Positions 31,604 to 32,057 of a stretch of DNA of 32,057 nucleotides are shown one piece after another (positions within the stretch are counted from its first letter, which is position 1; every line of letters begins with the position of its first letter). This stretch comes from Schwartzia sp. (in: firmicutes). Lineage in GTDB: Bacteria; Bacillota; Negativicutes; Selenomonadales; Selenomonadaceae. The notes under the pieces are model-generated. The model was given only the letters and a program-made list of their open reading frames with translations, had not been told where the DNA came from and searched no databases. Position numbers and translations under genes: made by a program. Location: the NCBI GenBank assembly GCA_017480545.1, contig JAFVAI010000091.1, forward strand, positions 1-32,057. Direction: 5' to 3'.

Positions 31604-32016
31604 GTGAACTGTTTTTCTCCGGCATCCAGCAGGATTTCAAGATTTTCCTGTTGGCGCCGATTCTCTGCGCCGTTTTTCGCGCTATTTTTATTCTTCGGTA
31701 TTGGCCCTATGAGAGTTATGCCGGAAAAGGACCGGCTATTTACCATTGCTTTCGCTATGGCTTTTGGTGGGGGATGGATTGGAATGCCTATATTTTTGGC
31801 TATTCATTTTTGCTCATTACCTTGCCGGGTCTGTTCTTTCCGGCTTATTACGCTGTTGGCGACTTTGTCCGCAGCACTGTAGTCGTCCTGTACAGTATAA
31901 TATTGTATACGGCTTTTTTAGGGAAACGCCGAGTAAGCGTCCAAATCTCAAAATTCATGTATCAACAAAAATCTGTGGATAAATTTCATCGGAAAACGGG
32001 CCATGCAGCGGGATAA
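31600..32016 (+). CDS. Membrane protein, possibly the truncated N-terminus of an LtaS-type sulfatase
   Basis: A 138-residue protein, coupled to gmhB by an ATGA overlap. It has hydrophobic segments at about residues 15-32, 55-75 and 85-110, with FKIFLLAPILCAVFRAIFI, YHCFRYGFWWGMDWNAYIF and LPGLFFPAYYAVGDFVRSTVVVLYSIILYTAFLGKR. This resembles the membrane half of large LTA-synthase-like sulfatases of Negativicutes, as I remember them. After LGKR the sequence changes to a short hydrophilic tail and stops, without the enzymatic domain. It may be a truncated relic, or a genuine small membrane protein. Nothing further is recognised between its stop and the window end. Confidence 0.5.
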   Translation: MSELFFSGIQQDFKIFLLAPILCAVFRAIFILRYWPYESYAGKGPAIYHCFRYGFWWGMDWNAYIFGYSFLLITLPGLFFPAYYAVGDFVRSTVVVLYSIILYTAFLGKRRVSVQISKFMYQQKSVDKFHRKTGHAAG

Positions 32017-32057
32017 TTTCTCCTATGTACCCAGAAATCCCGCTTTTCCGGGTCCAA

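Noticed and set aside
31974..31982. A perfect DnaA box (TGTGGATAA) near the window end
   Set aside because: A single 9-mer is expected by chance about once in a few such windows; not enough alone to propose an origin.
1..32057. CRISPR arrays or prophage genes
   Set aside because: No regularly spaced direct repeats and no integrase, capsid, terminase or lysis genes were seen.

Overview
The window looks like chromosomal DNA of a diderm Firmicute (Negativicutes, most likely Selenomonadaceae). Two traits rarely found together support this. A glycine T-box riboswitch controls a split glyQ/glyS pair, which is a Firmicute trait. A large LPS inner-core heptose cluster, an AcrAB-type RND pump and a lipoprotein adaptor require an outer membrane. 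Most of the DNA is GC-rich. The stretch from about 6.6 to 12.7 kb is visibly richer in A/T and carries remnant genes and an insertion-sequence relic, so it reads as an acquired island. The assignment is inference from gene content; no 16S or database comparison was possible.

Layout. (1) 1-1044, minus: an alkylation-repair pair, AlkA-like glycosylase then an Ogt/MGMT gene cut by the window edge. (2) 1166-1955, plus: a small PAS-like protein and a small secreted basic protein, with three evenly spaced DnaA-box-like 9-mers between them. (3) 2053-6507, minus: DUF2225 and DUF4127 proteins, a LarA-type lactate racemase gene broken by a one-base frameshift, and a UbiX-type flavin prenyltransferase, separated by clear terminators. 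(4) 6687-11643, the island: a glycosyltransferase-like gene on plus, facing a minus-strand cluster of an alkaline-phosphatase-superfamily protein, an APS-kinase-like protein, a second APS-kinase-like domain fused to a methyltransferase, and a stub of a sugar aminotransferase. (5) 11893-12638: the 5' part of an IS110-family element, with a structured leader resembling a bridge RNA and a truncated DEDD transposase. (6) 12669-17161: the acrAB efflux operon with its own promoter, putative operator and terminator. (7) 17181-18936: a polytopic membrane protein. (8) 18933-22164: T-box leader, glyQ, glyS. (9) 22191-22350: tRNA-Pro(GGG) with a near-perfect promoter inside a hairpin, then a terminator. 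(10) 22357-32016: a long plus-strand gene train, with a small membrane protein, hypF, two GT9 heptosyltransferases, a GT4, hldA, a WaaE-like GT2, hldD, gmhB and a truncated membrane protein.

How the genes work together. HldA, GmhB and HldD supply most of the ADP-heptose pathway; GmhA and the HldC adenylyltransferase are not in view. The two GT9 enzymes plus GT4 and GT2 would assemble the inner core. The island appears to decorate a surface glycan. Its kinase/methyltransferase pair is the most intriguing content: it resembles the logic of O-methyl phosphoramidate capsule modification or methyl-phosphate chain capping rather than sulfate assimilation. The second notable item is the orphan bridge-RNA-like structure upstream of a transposase that has lost its C-terminal half and now reads in frame into acrA.
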